From the NCBI RefSeq assembly GCF_008710135.1, contig NZ_VYKK01000017.1:54299-118298 (forward strand): a DNA stretch of 64,000 bases. Direction: 5' to 3'. Shown here piece by piece: positions 51,135-63,000 of this stretch; position 1 is the first letter of the stretch; the number at the start of each line of letters is the position of its first letter. The DNA is from Paenibacillus spiritus (GTDB taxonomy: Bacteria; Bacillota; Bacilli; Paenibacillales; Paenibacillaceae). A program made the translations under genes and the position numbers. The notes beneath the pieces are model-generated. The model searched no databases and was not told the origin of the DNA. It saw nothing but the letters and a program-made list of their open reading frames with translations.

Positions 51135-51728
51135 TTGGAGGGGGTCATAATTCTGAGAAGAAAACTTATAGCGGTCACGCTGCTCGTGCTTCTCATTCAA
51201 CTTACCGGTTGTGATCGGCATAACGGGAGATATACGGAAGAGCTGAACGCATTGTCCGAACATATGAAAGAAAACCAAGGGTTCTCGAAAACGATTTCCA
51301 ATGACCGGTACAAGTTGACAGCAACCGTTGATTTAAGTCAAGAACAAGACGCTGACCGTTTAGTCTATGAGATCTTTATCCGCAAACCGCGGACGCCAAT
51401 GAAAGATATTCTGATGAGTTTCTCTTTGGATCCCGATATGTCGAAGAGGCTGAAGACGAGTGATGTTTTTCAAAGCAACGCCTTCAATGACAAGCCTGTA
51501 AATTTTAATCCGGGTGAGGATATGAATGGAATCAGCCTGTTCAGGGGCTTTATACTCGACAAAGAGTTGTTGGATAAACATACTTTGAATATCTTTAGAA
51601 CGCTGTATGTAAAAATTACGTATAGTGACCCCGATGGAGATAAAAGGACGGATTATGTTAAAATGCAGGCCGAGCCATCAGATGCTGTAAGGCGTTACCT
51701 GGTGAATGGGGCAAATAAGGGCAAATAA
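51135..51728 (+). CDS. Putative lipoprotein of unknown function
   Basis: This protein of about 197 residues has a lipoprotein signal: basic RRK, hydrophobic LIAVTLLVLLIQ, lipobox LTGC. The mature part is polar, with no recognised domain. Start choice is awkward. TTG 51135 follows a GAGG at suitable distance, but the best ribosome site, GGAGGGGG at 51137-51144, is followed only by non-standard codons (ATT 51150, CTG 51153) before the natural signal-peptide start RRKLIAV. ATG 51099 is also in frame. Base composition is lower in GC than that of its neighbours, suggesting a more recently gained gene. A terminator follows. Confidence 0.75.
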   Translation: MEGVIILRRKLIAVTLLVLLIQLTGCDRHNGRYTEELNALSEHMKENQGFSKTISNDRYKLTATVDLSQEQDADRLVYEIFIRKPRTPMKDILMSFSLDPDMSKRLKTSDVFQSNAFNDKPVNFNPGEDMNGISLFRGFILDKELLDKHTLNIFRTLYVKITYSDPDGDKRTDYVKMQAEPSDAVRRYLVNGANKGK

Positions 51729-51745
51729 TAGAGAGCAGACCAAAG

Positions 51746-51781
51746 AGACGGCCGCGTGTCAAGCGCAGGCCGTCTGTTTTT
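51746..51781 (+). terminator. Terminator of the lipoprotein gene
   Basis: AGACGGCC (51746-51753) pairs with GGCCGTCT (51768-51775), followed by GTTTTT. Confidence 0.9.
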
Positions 51782-51859
51782 GCATTCAGGAGGGGCGCGG
51801 ATTAGCCCGCCCCTAATTCCATATATCGAAGTCCGCGGCGCGAAGCCGTCGCGTCTGCC

Positions 51860-53137
51860 TTACAGCAGTTCGCCGCGCTTCTTCAGCAGCCGGTAGAGCG
51901 GAATCGCAGACAGGGCGCACAGGATGGCGCACAGCCCGATGAAGCCGTACCCGGCCTGAAGTCCGCGCAGCAGGGCGTTGTCTCCGTCTCCGCCGGAGAC
52001 CATCCGCCGGATGCCGGAGATAATCGCGCCGATGGCATAGTTGCCGAGCACGCTGCCGACGCCCATCAGCGTGACGATGAACGTGATGACGGCATCGCTG
52101 CCGCGCCGGTAGCGCTGGGCAATCAGGGCCATCACGGTCGGATAGACCGGGGCGATGCCGACGCCCGCCGCGGCGAACAGGAAGGCGCCGGGCTCGCCGG
52201 CGAAGATGGCGGCGAAGGTCAGCACTCCGGATACGGCCGAGAAGAGAATGAGCGACAGGGCGAAGCCGATCCGGTCGGTCACCGGTCCGAGCAGCAGCCG
52301 GCCGAGGGTGAAGCAGAGGAAGAAAGCGGACAGCATCGCCGAGGAGGAGGGTCCGCTCCAGCCGTAGGCTTTTTCGAGGAAATTGACGAGCCAGCCGCCC
52401 ACGGCCATCTCCGAGATGACCCCGAACGACAGAATCGCCACCAGCAGCCAGATCACGCGGTCGCCCATAATGGTCTTCAGCGGAATCCGGTCCTCCGGCA
52501 TGTTGCTGTGGGCCGGGAATTTGCCGGCCAGCGCCGGAATCATCGGCAGTACGGACAGCAGCAGAATAATGAGATAGACATCGCGCCAGTCGAGCAGTCT
52601 GCCGCCTACGTGCAGCGTCATCATGCCCGAGGCGACCATCGGGGCGACGGTGGAGCTGAGTCCGTAGAAGAAGTGCGACAGATTCATCATGGTCCCTGTG
52701 TTGCGGACAAAGATGCGCGCGCCCAGCACGGCCAGCCCGATCTCCAGCATGCCGTTGCCGATGCACATGAGGAAGAAGGACGACGACAGCGTCGGATAAT
52801 TATGGGACCAGAAGATGAAGATGCCGGATACGGCCATTGAGCCGAAGCTGATAAGACAGACGGCCTTGATGCCGATCCGGCGGATCAGCCAGGCGGTAAA
52901 GGTGCAGGCCAGCAGATAACCGAGCGAATTGAGCGACAGGAGCTGGCCGATCTCAAGCTCGCCGAGCCCGAGCTCCGTCTGGATACGGGGGATGGCCGGG
53001 CCTTTGATATTCTCGGAGAAGCCGAAGATCAGGAACCCGACAAATACAGTCAGGACCTGCAAGATATAATGGCGTCTCGATGAGGCGGCGTTCGCTTCGG
53101 GAAGCGCCCGGGCGTCCGGGGGATGGGGATTCGTCAC
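51860..53137 (-). CDS. MFS transporter (FucP-like group)
   Basis: This 425-residue major facilitator has about twelve hydrophobic helices. Its motifs resemble the fucose/sugar-permease-like branch: GFSENIKGPAIPRIQTELGLGELEIGQLLSLNSLGYLLAC and a second-half LGRLLLGPVTDRIGF. The substrate is unknown; sugar or drug efflux are both possible. The start is GTG 53137, with GGAGG 11 bases upstream. It is divergent from the AI-2E-type transporter gene, with about 190 bases between. No terminator with a clear T-run lies downstream on its own strand, though it converges with the lipoprotein terminator. Confidence 0.9.
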   Translation of the reverse strand: MTNPHPPDARALPEANAASSRRHYILQVLTVFVGFLIFGFSENIKGPAIPRIQTELGLGELEIGQLLSLNSLGYLLACTFTAWLIRRIGIKAVCLISFGSMAVSGIFIFWSHNYPTLSSSFFLMCIGNGMLEIGLAVLGARIFVRNTGTMMNLSHFFYGLSSTVAPMVASGMMTLHVGGRLLDWRDVYLIILLLSVLPMIPALAGKFPAHSNMPEDRIPLKTIMGDRVIWLLVAILSFGVISEMAVGGWLVNFLEKAYGWSGPSSSAMLSAFFLCFTLGRLLLGPVTDRIGFALSLILFSAVSGVLTFAAIFAGEPGAFLFAAAGVGIAPVYPTVMALIAQRYRRGSDAVITFIVTLMGVGSVLGNYAIGAIISGIRRMVSGGDGDNALLRGLQAGYGFIGLCAILCALSAIPLYRLLKKRGELL

Positions 53138-53327
53138 AGTCTGGTAAGCCTCCGTCTAAGTTGATGGTCAAGCTGTTGTGCGAAGTTGACCGGTCCTTTT
53201 GCCGGGCGGCCAATTCTTGTATTATACAGGTTAAGCGGCCGGTTCGGGAAGATTCGATTTGCGGGACGCGCAGGGCATACGGTAGACTGTACCTAAGTGC
53301 AATTTGCAAGGTGAATGGAGAGAGAGC

Positions 53328-54350
53328 ATGGAAGTTCTGAAGCGGTTTTCCGCCAATCTGACCGTGAGGCGGTTCGCCATCCTGATTTTGATCGGTCTGT
53401 TGATCTACGGCATTCGGGATATGCTGAACCTGGTGCTGCTGACTTTTCTGATTGCGTATATCATGAACAGCTTTCAGGTGATGCTGTCCAAGGCCATCGG
53501 CGGCTATATCCGCGTCAACAGCAAGGTGATTGTCATCGTTCTGTATCTGGCTTTTGTCACGATGCTGACCTTGGCGCTGATTCATTATTTGCCGAAGATC
53601 TTCGTGCAGGTCAAGCAGCTGACCAATTTCCTCAATAATCTGACTCCCGAGAACATTCCCCAGAATGACTTCGCCCAGTACCTGTTCCGAACCGTCAAGG
53701 ATCTGAACTATCAGGATTATATGGAGCGCGGGCTGGATTATGTCACCGCCATCGGCAACTGGGGCACGACCTTCGTGTTCTCTCTCATCTTAAGCCTGGT
53801 CTTCATTCTGGAGAAATCCCGGATCGTGGCGTTCACGGCCCGGCTGAAGGACAGCAAAATCTCGTGGTTCTACAACGAGCTGGAGTATTTTGGACTCAAA
53901 TTCATCCAGTCGTTCGGCAAAGTGATCGAGGCGCAGATTCTGATCGCCCTCTTCAATACCGTCTTTACCGTTATCGGCCTGGTTATTATGCAGTTCCCGT
54001 ACCTGTTCGCGCTCGGCGTCATGATCTTCCTGCTCAGCCTGATTCCCGTAGCGGGCTTCGTCATTTCGCTGATTCCGCTCTGCATTATCGGCTATAACAT
54101 CGGCGGCCTGGAGACGGTAGTCTTCGTGCTCGTGATGATCGCCGTGTTGCACTTCCTGGAGGGCTACTTCCTCAATCCGAAGCTTATGGCTTCCAAAATG
54201 AACCTGCCGATGTTCTACACCCTCGTCGTCCTGCTGTTCTCCGAGCATTACCTCGGCGTGTGGGGCCTGATCCTCGGCATCCCGATCTTCGTGTTCGTGC
54301 TGGATATCCTGGATGTGCGGCGGGGCGGGAAGATAGGGGAAGAAAAATAA
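53328..54350 (+). CDS. AI-2E family (PerM/YtvI-like) membrane transporter
   Basis: This 340-residue protein of the AI-2E transporter superfamily has about seven or eight hydrophobic helices. The paired N-terminal helices, a cytoplasmic charged middle region and the conserved C-terminal block LMASKMNLPMFYTLVVLLFSEHYLGVWGLILGIPIFVFVLDIL are characteristic. Despite the name, few members are shown to move autoinducer-2, and others act as Na+/H+ antiporters or are unknown. I start at ATG 53328 after GGAGAGAGAG; the upstream ATG 53304 lacks a site. This is the last gene in the GC-rich part before the composition break. Confidence 0.92.
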   Translation: MEVLKRFSANLTVRRFAILILIGLLIYGIRDMLNLVLLTFLIAYIMNSFQVMLSKAIGGYIRVNSKVIVIVLYLAFVTMLTLALIHYLPKIFVQVKQLTNFLNNLTPENIPQNDFAQYLFRTVKDLNYQDYMERGLDYVTAIGNWGTTFVFSLILSLVFILEKSRIVAFTARLKDSKISWFYNELEYFGLKFIQSFGKVIEAQILIALFNTVFTVIGLVIMQFPYLFALGVMIFLLSLIPVAGFVISLIPLCIIGYNIGGLETVVFVLVMIAVLHFLEGYFLNPKLMASKMNLPMFYTLVVLLFSEHYLGVWGLILGIPIFVFVLDILDVRRGGKIGEEK

Positions 54351-54365
54351 GATTATTCAAATGAT

Positions 54366-54396
54366 AACCGGCCCTGGATGGGGCCGGTTTTATTTT
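54366..54396 (+). terminator. Terminator of the AI-2E transporter gene
   Basis: AACCGGCCC pairs with GGGCCGGTT, then TTATTTT. It marks the last GC-rich element before the AT-rich island. Confidence 0.92.
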
Positions 54397-54492
54397 GGGC
54401 TGTTAAACAACACAAAATAATCCAACGTAAATTTTTGATTTCTAAGATATATTTATTTTTGTGTTTATAAAAACTGGGGGAGAGGGAATAGG

Positions 54493-57048
54493 TTGGATAA
54501 AAAGAGATTATTTTTTTGCATTTTGTTTGTATGCTTTTTAATAGGAGGATTTGCGGCTCCTGTAAAAACTACTCTGGCTGCCGCCGAAACTCAAAAAGAT
54601 GTAATTGTTACGTTCAAACAAGAGATCAATGAAAATGTACTTCCTAATTCTAGGATTAAGAAAAAACATAAGCGCCTTCATGCCGTTTCATTGAAATTAA
54701 GCAATAAAGAAATTGAAAAGTACAAAAAAGATCCTGCAGTAAAATCCATAGAACCGGATATTGAATTAAAGGCAGATGTTCAGTCCGTTAGTTCCAACAA
54801 TTTAACTGAAGAAGGTATACAAAAGAACCCCGAAGGTTCTTTTACAGGAAAAAATATAAAAATAGCTATCGTAGACACAGGTATTGACCTTCATCATCAG
54901 GATCTAAAAGTAGCGGGAGGACAATCTTTTGTCTCGTATACTTCCTCTTATGATGACGATCATGGTCACGGAACACATGTCGCAGGTATTATAGGTGCAT
55001 TGAATAATGGCATAGGGATAATAGGGCAAGCACCTGATTCTGAATTGTACGCCTTAAAAGCTCTAGATAGTGATGGGAATGGGAAGCTATCCAGTGTGAT
55101 TTCAGCTATTGAGTGGAGCATCGCCAACGATATGGACATTATTAATTTAAGTTTATCTACGGATATTAATTCAGTAGCCTTAAATGAAGCCGTTAACTTG
55201 GCCTATCAGGAAGGGATATTAATAGTAGCGTCTGCAGGTAATAACGGAAGCAGCAATGGCAACCAAGATAATATACAATACCCAGCTAAGTACCTCTCTG
55301 TTATCTCGGTTGGTTCGATAGACTCTAAGAACAAACGCTCTGTTTTCTCAGCCACGGGTCCTTCGCTAGAAGTAATGGCTCCAGGGGAAGAAATACATAG
55401 TGCATATATAAATAATAGTTACTCTACAATTAGTGGAACATCCGTAGCTACTTCGTTTGTAACCGGTATGTTGGCGCAAATGAAGGAGGAACACCCAAAC
55501 CTCAACAATAAGGAATTGAGAGAAATACTGGATCGAAATGCTATGGACCTTGGTGAAACCGGAAGAGACAACCAATACGGATACGGGCTTGCTCAATTGG
55601 GGGAAAGCCCTAATCCTAATCCGACCTTGCCTGAAACGGAGGATAAGGACCAGAATTCAACTACAAAAGATGGCTCCGTAAAAGTGTCGCTGGCACCCTG
55701 GCAGGTTGCAGTTTCTGGAAATTCTCCAACAGGGCGCACTTACGGAATTACTTGGGTAACAGATCATATCGTATTGAAAACTGCCCGTTCTTCTACTAAC
55801 TATGAACAGGTCTGTAACTTGTCAGTAAGTGAACTTGTCCCCGATCCTACAAAGTTCAAAACTCTAGATAAAGCTAGTTGGAGTGATAGTAATTTATATG
55901 TCGAATTTACTACTACTTTTGGAGTGAGATACAAAACCTTTGTTAATCCGCTTGCTCCAATAAACGTCAGTCCCGGCAATAGTTACTCTCCGCCCATCAT
56001 ACCAATTGATACTCCTCCTACATTAATGTGGAAATTGCAGAGTAACGATGCTGTACAGACCGCTTATCAAGTAGTGGTTGAATCAAGCAATCATGTCCCT
56101 TTATATGACTCAAAATGGGTGAGTTCGAGCAATACAAATTTTACGCTTCCCTCTGGGATTCTTAAGGAAGGAAGCCTTTACTACTGGAGAGTAAGCATCA
56201 GGAATGAAAAAGGGGAGCCTATGCCATTCTCGAATTACTTTTTCTTCCGAACTAATTATAAGCCTTACGCTTCATTCACTTCTTATAACGATGGGCAGGA
56301 ACTCACAAATAACTCATCAATCAACTTAACATGGTCGTATAGTGACTCTAATGGGAGTGAACAACAACAAAATTATTACCAAATTCAAGCTTCCAGAGAT
56401 AACTGGTCATCTGTTGCTTTTGATAGCGGGAAGTTGATAGGGTCTTCCAAAAGCTACTCTATCAATAAACTTGAAGCGGGTGCATGGAGTTTTAGAGTAT
56501 TCGTCTCAGACGGCTTGGACTGGTCTACTCCATCCTTCCGGACGAATCTTATAGTACCTGACATAGCAGAGCCTAACAATACAATCGAACAAGCATATTC
56601 CCTGATCACAAGCAATATGGAGGGGTTTCTTATTAATTCTGCAACGGACGTAGATTACTTTTCCTTTAAAGCCTCTTTATCAGAAAGGGAAAAGGTAGTA
56701 TTGGATGTTCCATCAGGTAAAGATTATGATATTTACATTTATAATAAGGATCAAAAATTAATAACCTCCGGGATATTGGGAACTGGAATAACGGAAGAAG
56801 TCTTCTTTAAGGTTGAAGCAGGCCAGACATACTTCATTAAGGTTGTTGGCTATAAAGGAGCCTATAGTCTAGCTGATGCTTATAGTTTAACGGTAGATAA
56901 GGCCGGAAGTGCTATATATGAGTATCATTACGACCCTCTTGGCCGAATAGACTACGTTATTATAGATGGGAAGTCCAGAATAGAATATATATATGATAAT
57001 AACGGAAATTTAACCCAGGTAAAAACTCCCCTTAAAGTGTCGAAATAA
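54493..57048 (+). CDS. Secreted subtilase (S8) with PPC domain and C-terminal YD repeats
   Basis: This 851-residue exported serine protease has a signal peptide (residues 1-30) and a short I9-type propeptide (about 33-95). The S8 domain (about 105-365) has Asp128 (AIVDTGID), His159 (HGHGTHVAG), Asn250 (ASAGNNG) and Ser317 (ISGTSVAT). The usual Pro after GTSxAT is replaced by Ser (ATSFV). FN3-like beta domains (about 480-690) and a bacterial pre-peptidase PPC domain (about 693-802, EPNNTIEQAYSL...DVDYFSF) follow. The last 40 residues are two YD-type units (YEYHYDPLGRIDYV, IEYIYDNNGNLTQV) of the kind that fill the next protein. The start is TTG after GGGGGAGAGGG. The 30-base gap to the RHS gene suggests one transcript, so processing or assembly of the toxin is a reasonable inference. 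Confidence 0.9.
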   Translation: MDKKRLFFCILFVCFLIGGFAAPVKTTLAAAETQKDVIVTFKQEINENVLPNSRIKKKHKRLHAVSLKLSNKEIEKYKKDPAVKSIEPDIELKADVQSVSSNNLTEEGIQKNPEGSFTGKNIKIAIVDTGIDLHHQDLKVAGGQSFVSYTSSYDDDHGHGTHVAGIIGALNNGIGIIGQAPDSELYALKALDSDGNGKLSSVISAIEWSIANDMDIINLSLSTDINSVALNEAVNLAYQEGILIVASAGNNGSSNGNQDNIQYPAKYLSVISVGSIDSKNKRSVFSATGPSLEVMAPGEEIHSAYINNSYSTISGTSVATSFVTGMLAQMKEEHPNLNNKELREILDRNAMDLGETGRDNQYGYGLAQLGESPNPNPTLPETEDKDQNSTTKDGSVKVSLAPWQVAVSGNSPTGRTYGITWVTDHIVLKTARSSTNYEQVCNLSVSELVPDPTKFKTLDKASWSDSNLYVEFTTTFGVRYKTFVNPLAPINVSPGNSYSPPIIPIDTPPTLMWKLQSNDAVQTAYQVVVESSNHVPLYDSKWVSSSNTNFTLPSGILKEGSLYYWRVSIRNEKGEPMPFSNYFFFRTNYKPYASFTSYNDGQELTNNSSINLTWSYSDSNGSEQQQNYYQIQASRDNWSSVAFDSGKLIGSSKSYSINKLEAGAWSFRVFVSDGLDWSTPSFRTNLIVPDIAEPNNTIEQAYSLITSNMEGFLINSATDVDYFSFKASLSEREKVVLDVPSGKDYDIYIYNKDQKLITSGILGTGITEEVFFKVEAGQTYFIKVVGYKGAYSLADAYSLTVDKAGSAIYEYHYDPLGRIDYVIIDGKSRIEYIYDNNGNLTQVKTPLKVSK

Positions 57049-57078
57049 TTATGTTCATAAACAAAGTGAGGTCAAGTA

Positions 57079-60000
57079 ATGATAAACAGAAGAAGAATCA
57101 GAGTAACAGCTCTTTTGCTGTCCATCTTGCTAACTATAAACTTATTTGGTGATCTTTCAATCTCTTTAGTGAAAGCAGAGACAAATACTAATAATTCTAC
57201 TATACCTTCAAGCCAAGTTTACCAGTTAACCATGTCGGACATCTTAGAACGTTTTCAAACTACAGAAACGTTTGTACAAAGCCAATTAGACCAAGGCTAT
57301 TCTTTAAATGAAATTTATAATCTATTCTTTCAATCCCAAGTTCGGGGGCTTAGCTATGAAGAGACACGATTGTTATTCAGTCCTTCTGAAGTAAATGCGT
57401 CTGCTGAAGTAACTCCGGAAGTATACAGCGAGCTTGTCCCTCAGGAACTGCGGAATATACCAATAGTGCCGCTAAACAGCGTGACTGGCGTTGTATATGA
57501 CGAACCGAAATCTTCTGAAATTGCTGATACCGTTAATAATAGTGTTTATCTAAGCAATAAGAGATCTATGTTACGTGCTTCTGCATTGGATGCACCAGAA
57601 AATCCGGTGCTGGAGAAACCGCCGGTGTATTCCAAAACTTCATTTAACGAAGCGCCTTACACAGTAGGGTTAGACAACGAATCAATCTCCACCTTAAGCG
57701 GAGGAGTGTCTCTCCGCAGCGACGATTTAACCCTGCCCGGGAGAAATGGCCTCTCGTTTACATTGAGTCGTCAATATAACACAGGAGACGCTCAATTTTT
57801 TGATATGGGATATGATTACACTACGTATGCATATCCGGAGTATGCTTGGCGTGTCACCTATAATGCTATACGAGTTCCGGTTATCACGAAGTATGATGTG
57901 CTTGTTCAAGAATATATGCTCATCCAATATGACCAGAACTCGGACGGGATTATGGATCACTTTTCGGGTCCTCTTCTTCAAGACCCAACAATAGACCAAA
58001 CATATGATACTGAGGAGCAGGCGCAAAATGCAGTTAACCTTCTTTCCAATCGTTATTATAAAGTTCCGGGTGATTCCTTATATCTGACTGATTCGCGATC
58101 GTCATCTGTAAATTCCTTTCAAGATACTATTCCTCCATGGAACGGGTACAGCGGAAGTCTTAAGAAAGTTGGCGCTGTCAAAGTTACGGGTTCTTACACA
58201 GCAGCCCAAAGTAAAGTGGCCACAGGAACACGTACACGAACAATTTCGGGGGTATACAACCCGAACGGAACCTGGGAAGCACAAGTGTATAGCGATGAAG
58301 TCCCGCTTTCACTACCCTACTCTGATTCGGATGGTTACAAAGGGGATTTGACCAGAACCGGGACGACTACCCAAAAGACTTGTCCTACTCAAGGAACACC
58401 TGGATGGGTATGCACCAAGTCCTTCCAAGCGGAGTACTCTGGAACTGTTCGAAAAGAAGCTGTGGACAATCGTCTCTATACTCAGGATTATGGTGGTACT
58501 GTAGAAAAAGCTGAGTATTATTCACCGGATCGATATACGCCATGGACCTCTACAGATAAAGGACGTGTTCGCTACATATATTCCAGATATGGGAAGGCCT
58601 TTCAGAAGCCTCGCGAAATCGAGGATACAAAGAATTCAAGTATAGAAGTAATGTATGGCGGTGATTTTGACCAGCAGAAAAATGCAGTTGCTCAACAAAA
58701 CTTCTTTAATAATCGTTCCGGGATGTCCTTTGGGAGTACCTTTATTGAAGGCAACGAAACTGTCCATTATTATATAGCATCACCAGCAAGCGCCTCAATT
58801 GAGCAATATGTGATAGGAACAGGGGTAGGAGCAAATTACTTTAATACAACCAGTAAGCCAACCCTGGATAAGCTTTATCCTATAGGGAAAGGCTGGAGCT
58901 GGAATCTTCCATTCGTCGAAGTTAAAGACGGAAGGAATATTATTCATCCGGGAGATGGCGGGAGCTATACTATTGAGAACGGAGCGCTTAAAGAAAGCGA
59001 GTGGCAGGGAGTAAAGTTTGTTACCGATACGTCAGTAAACGTGAATGGAGAACAATCACAGAACGTATTGATTAGCTCCGACGGGATGACTAGACAATAT
59101 TTTAATTCCAATGGCTTACTAATTCAAATTGCAGATTCTCAGAACAATACGATTAACTTTGCTTACACCTATAATGCAATTTATAATTCCAAGTTGCTGA
59201 GTCAGGTGAAAGATGCGATTGATAACACGATTGAAATTAATTATACGTCAGAGACTGTCACTCTGAAATCTGGTGATCGAACTGTTGTATATAACAAGCA
59301 TACTGAAGAAGGCGTAGAATTGTTGGGCAGCGTAACCGATCCGCTTGGGCGAAAGACGACCTACAGTTATCAAATCAAAAATGCCTGGTTCAATTTGTTG
59401 AGTGACTATGCTGAACGAGCAGTATCCAATCCATATGCTTTGCTGACACGTGTACAGCATCCAACCGGAGCAATTACGGAGTATACCTTCGAGGAAGGGC
59501 CTGTTAAACGATATCTTGGGGAAAGATCGTATAATGAAAGTTACCGCCTGTCTTCTAGACTGGATCGTATCATTTATAAGAACGGCCAATCATCAGAATA
59601 TAACCGAAAGTCAATCAACTACAATGAGACCGACATGGGATCTTCGGGAAATCAAGACTTGAATTTCTCGACTCGACTGAGTGACGGACTCACGGACACC
59701 TCGTTCCATTACCGGAAGGATTACATTGACACGGAGACACCGGCACGATTCTTTTTGGAATCCTCAGTCCAGAGTGGTGGGGGAGTTAGCAGAACTACCA
59801 GTTACGAATATGGAAAGTATGTGAACGGTCATTCCTATCCGGCTCAAACACCAACAAAAATAACCGTCTCAAATAATCAAAATGGGGATATTCTTGTAGA
59901 AACTACGGACTACGATGACTACGGAAATATCACTAAAGCGACAGATGCACAAGGTCATAATGTTACCTCAACTTATGATGATCGTCACTTGCTATCAACG

Positions 60001-63000
60001 AAAATGGAGCCCGCGAATGAGGGCAGTTACCGGTTCACTGTTTTTACACGAAATCCTCAAGGGGAGACTACAAATATTAGCGTAAGGAAGAATAATGCGG
60101 AAGGGGAACTGTTGCAATCTATCACATTTGATAAATTCGATGACTATGGGAATATTCTCTCTCAAACTGTTCGTAATAAGGATAAGAATATTACGGTCTT
60201 GACAGACTATAACGCTACAAATCACGCGTTTGCTGAAAAGCAAACGATGGATGTACACGATGCTGAAGGACAAAAAAGTACGATCTCGGTGGAAAGAGAG
60301 TATGACTCTTCTACGGGAGATTTATTATCTGCAACAGATGGGAAAGGCAATCGCAGCTCTTACAAATATGATGCATTAGGACGAGTAATAGAGGTTACCC
60401 ATGCAGATCAATCCAACCTTACTGCTGTCTACGATGATTTGCTGAATACTGTAACAGTGACCGATGAGAATAATTTGGTCAGTCAGACGAAGTGGAATGC
60501 CCTTGGATGGCAATTAGAGAGTGGAATTTTTGAGAAGGGGATTTATAAGCGGAAATCATCTATAGTATATGATGCCTTCGGAAGAAAGGATTGGGATCAG
60601 GATGCTCTAGGTAACAAGACTCAATACCATTTTGACGCTTGGAATAGACTTACATCCACGGAGTATCCCGATGCTTCCAAAACCATAAAATTATACGATG
60701 ATAAAGTCCGTACAGTGACATCTACTACAGGGGAAGGTTACTCCCAGATTGAAACCTATGATAAATGGGGACAAAAAGTTAAGGTTGAGGAAAAGGAGAA
60801 TTCCGACAGCGAGATAAGCCTGTTGGGCAGCTATGATTACAATCAAGGGAACGGTGAGTTGTGGAAGTATACTGATGGAAAATCAGCGTCCACTACCTAC
60901 AAATACAATGATAATGATGAGTTAATTTCGGTAACCAACGCATTAAGTGAGACAACCCAATATGAGTATGATATGTTGGGGAATCTAATTACGCTCACCC
61001 ATCCGGACGGGACTAAAAAGCAGTACACATATAATGAACTTGGGGAGAGGTTAACTGCAACGGATGAGGCAGGCCGGCTTACTACTTATAGTTATGATAA
61101 TGCGGGCAACCTCCTATCACAGCAAGACCGTAACGGAGTAATAACATCTTATGAATATGATAACCGTAATCGTCTGAAAAAGCGGATTGCCCCGGATGAA
61201 GCGGTGGAATTCACATATGATTTGGCAGGAAATCGCTTAACTATGAGTGATAATACTGGAACTACCTCCTATCAGTATGAACCGGACACAGGGTTACTTA
61301 AGCAAGTCACCTATCCGGATCAACTGAAGCTTCAAATTACAGAGTATAATGCAAACGGAAACCGCACGGAAATGACAGGACCATTTGGAGATTATGTTCA
61401 GTACTCGTATGATGCAATGAACAGATTATACAAAGTTGGCGCCAGTCTCGAGAACCCCATGGTTACCTATAGCTATAATAAAAATGGAGTTATAGACCAG
61501 GTTGATACAGATATAGGGTTGACACACTCCTATAAGTATACAGGTATAGATTTAACACGCAGCAGTGAAGAACTAGCCGGCCGCACATTAAATAAGTACG
61601 AGTACAAATATGATGTGAACAATAACATTCAGGAGAGGATCTGGACACAGCTGGGGGGAGAAGAACCCAAATCAATAACGGACAATTTTGGATATGATAA
61701 ATTGAACCGAATTGAGACAAGCACAGAGAACAATGGAGAGAAGTATACCTATGACTCCCGCGGTAATCGGACTGGGCTAGTCTCAGGGACGGGACTGGAA
61801 TCCCTGAGTGACAGAGAGTATAAGTACGACACGCAAAACCAGTTAACTCAAGCCCTAATAAACGGAAAAAAAGTAGAATATCATTACAATGGGGACGGAC
61901 TTCTGGTCGAACGTATTGTAGACGGTATAACAACTCGATACTACTACGATGGAAATCAAATCATTGCAGAAGCGCAAGTAGTCAAAGGTCAACCGAAGTT
62001 GGTGGCCAGTTATCTGAGAGGGCTGCGCCTAGAAGCAATTCGTTATGCGGATGGAAGTATGGTTTATCCGGGTTATAATGGACATGGAGATTTGGTGGAA
62101 ATCAGAAGCCAGCAGGGAGCGTTGTTGAACCAGTATAAATATGATATTTGGGGTAATATAACTTCTCAGGTGGAATCCGTATATAACCCTTTCCGTTATG
62201 CGGGTGAGTTATGGGATGATTCAACAGATCTGCAGTACTTGCGGGCTCGTTGGTATGATCCGAGTATGGGACGCTTCTTAAATGAGGATACGGTCGAAGG
62301 GCAATTTGATAATCCTTTAACGTTAAACCTGTATACATATGTATACAATAACCCATTAAGATATCTCGATCCCACCGGGAACAAGGCATGGGAGCCTTAT
62401 GCGGTCAATCAGCTTAGACTCCTTATTGATGAAGCAAGGGTGAAAACCGGGTCGAGCAAGACGAATATAAATTATCAATTGTACAAGAGTTTCATTTGGA
62501 ATTACTACGATTTCGGTTCTTTTATGAGTGAAAATCATTACAATTATCTGTACGGATTGTTAACAGGGACAAGTGCCTATAAAAATAGTGCTGGCAATGC
62601 AGACTGGGCGAGGGAAACTTTAATTGGCGAGTATTATAAATCCGTTGAAGCAGAATATGTTGCTTATCTTGCATTGGGAGCCGCTGTGCGCTCCACCCAG
62701 AGAAACACAAATAGAGGGTGTAACTGCTTTGTTGCGGGTACTAAAGCTCAAACAGACGAAGGGGAGAAGAATATCGAAGACATTGAAGTCGGAGATAAGG
62801 TTCTTTCCAAGGATGAAGAGACTGGTGAGGTAGCTTATAAAGAGGTTACGGCTACAATGAACCATGAGACGGATGAAATTTATCAAATCCATGTGGGCGA
62901 CCAAGTAATAGAATCGACATTCAATCATCCGTTTTATGTGAAGGACAAGGGATGGACATTCGTTAAAGACCTCAAGGTTGGCGACTTGCTTGTTCAAAGT

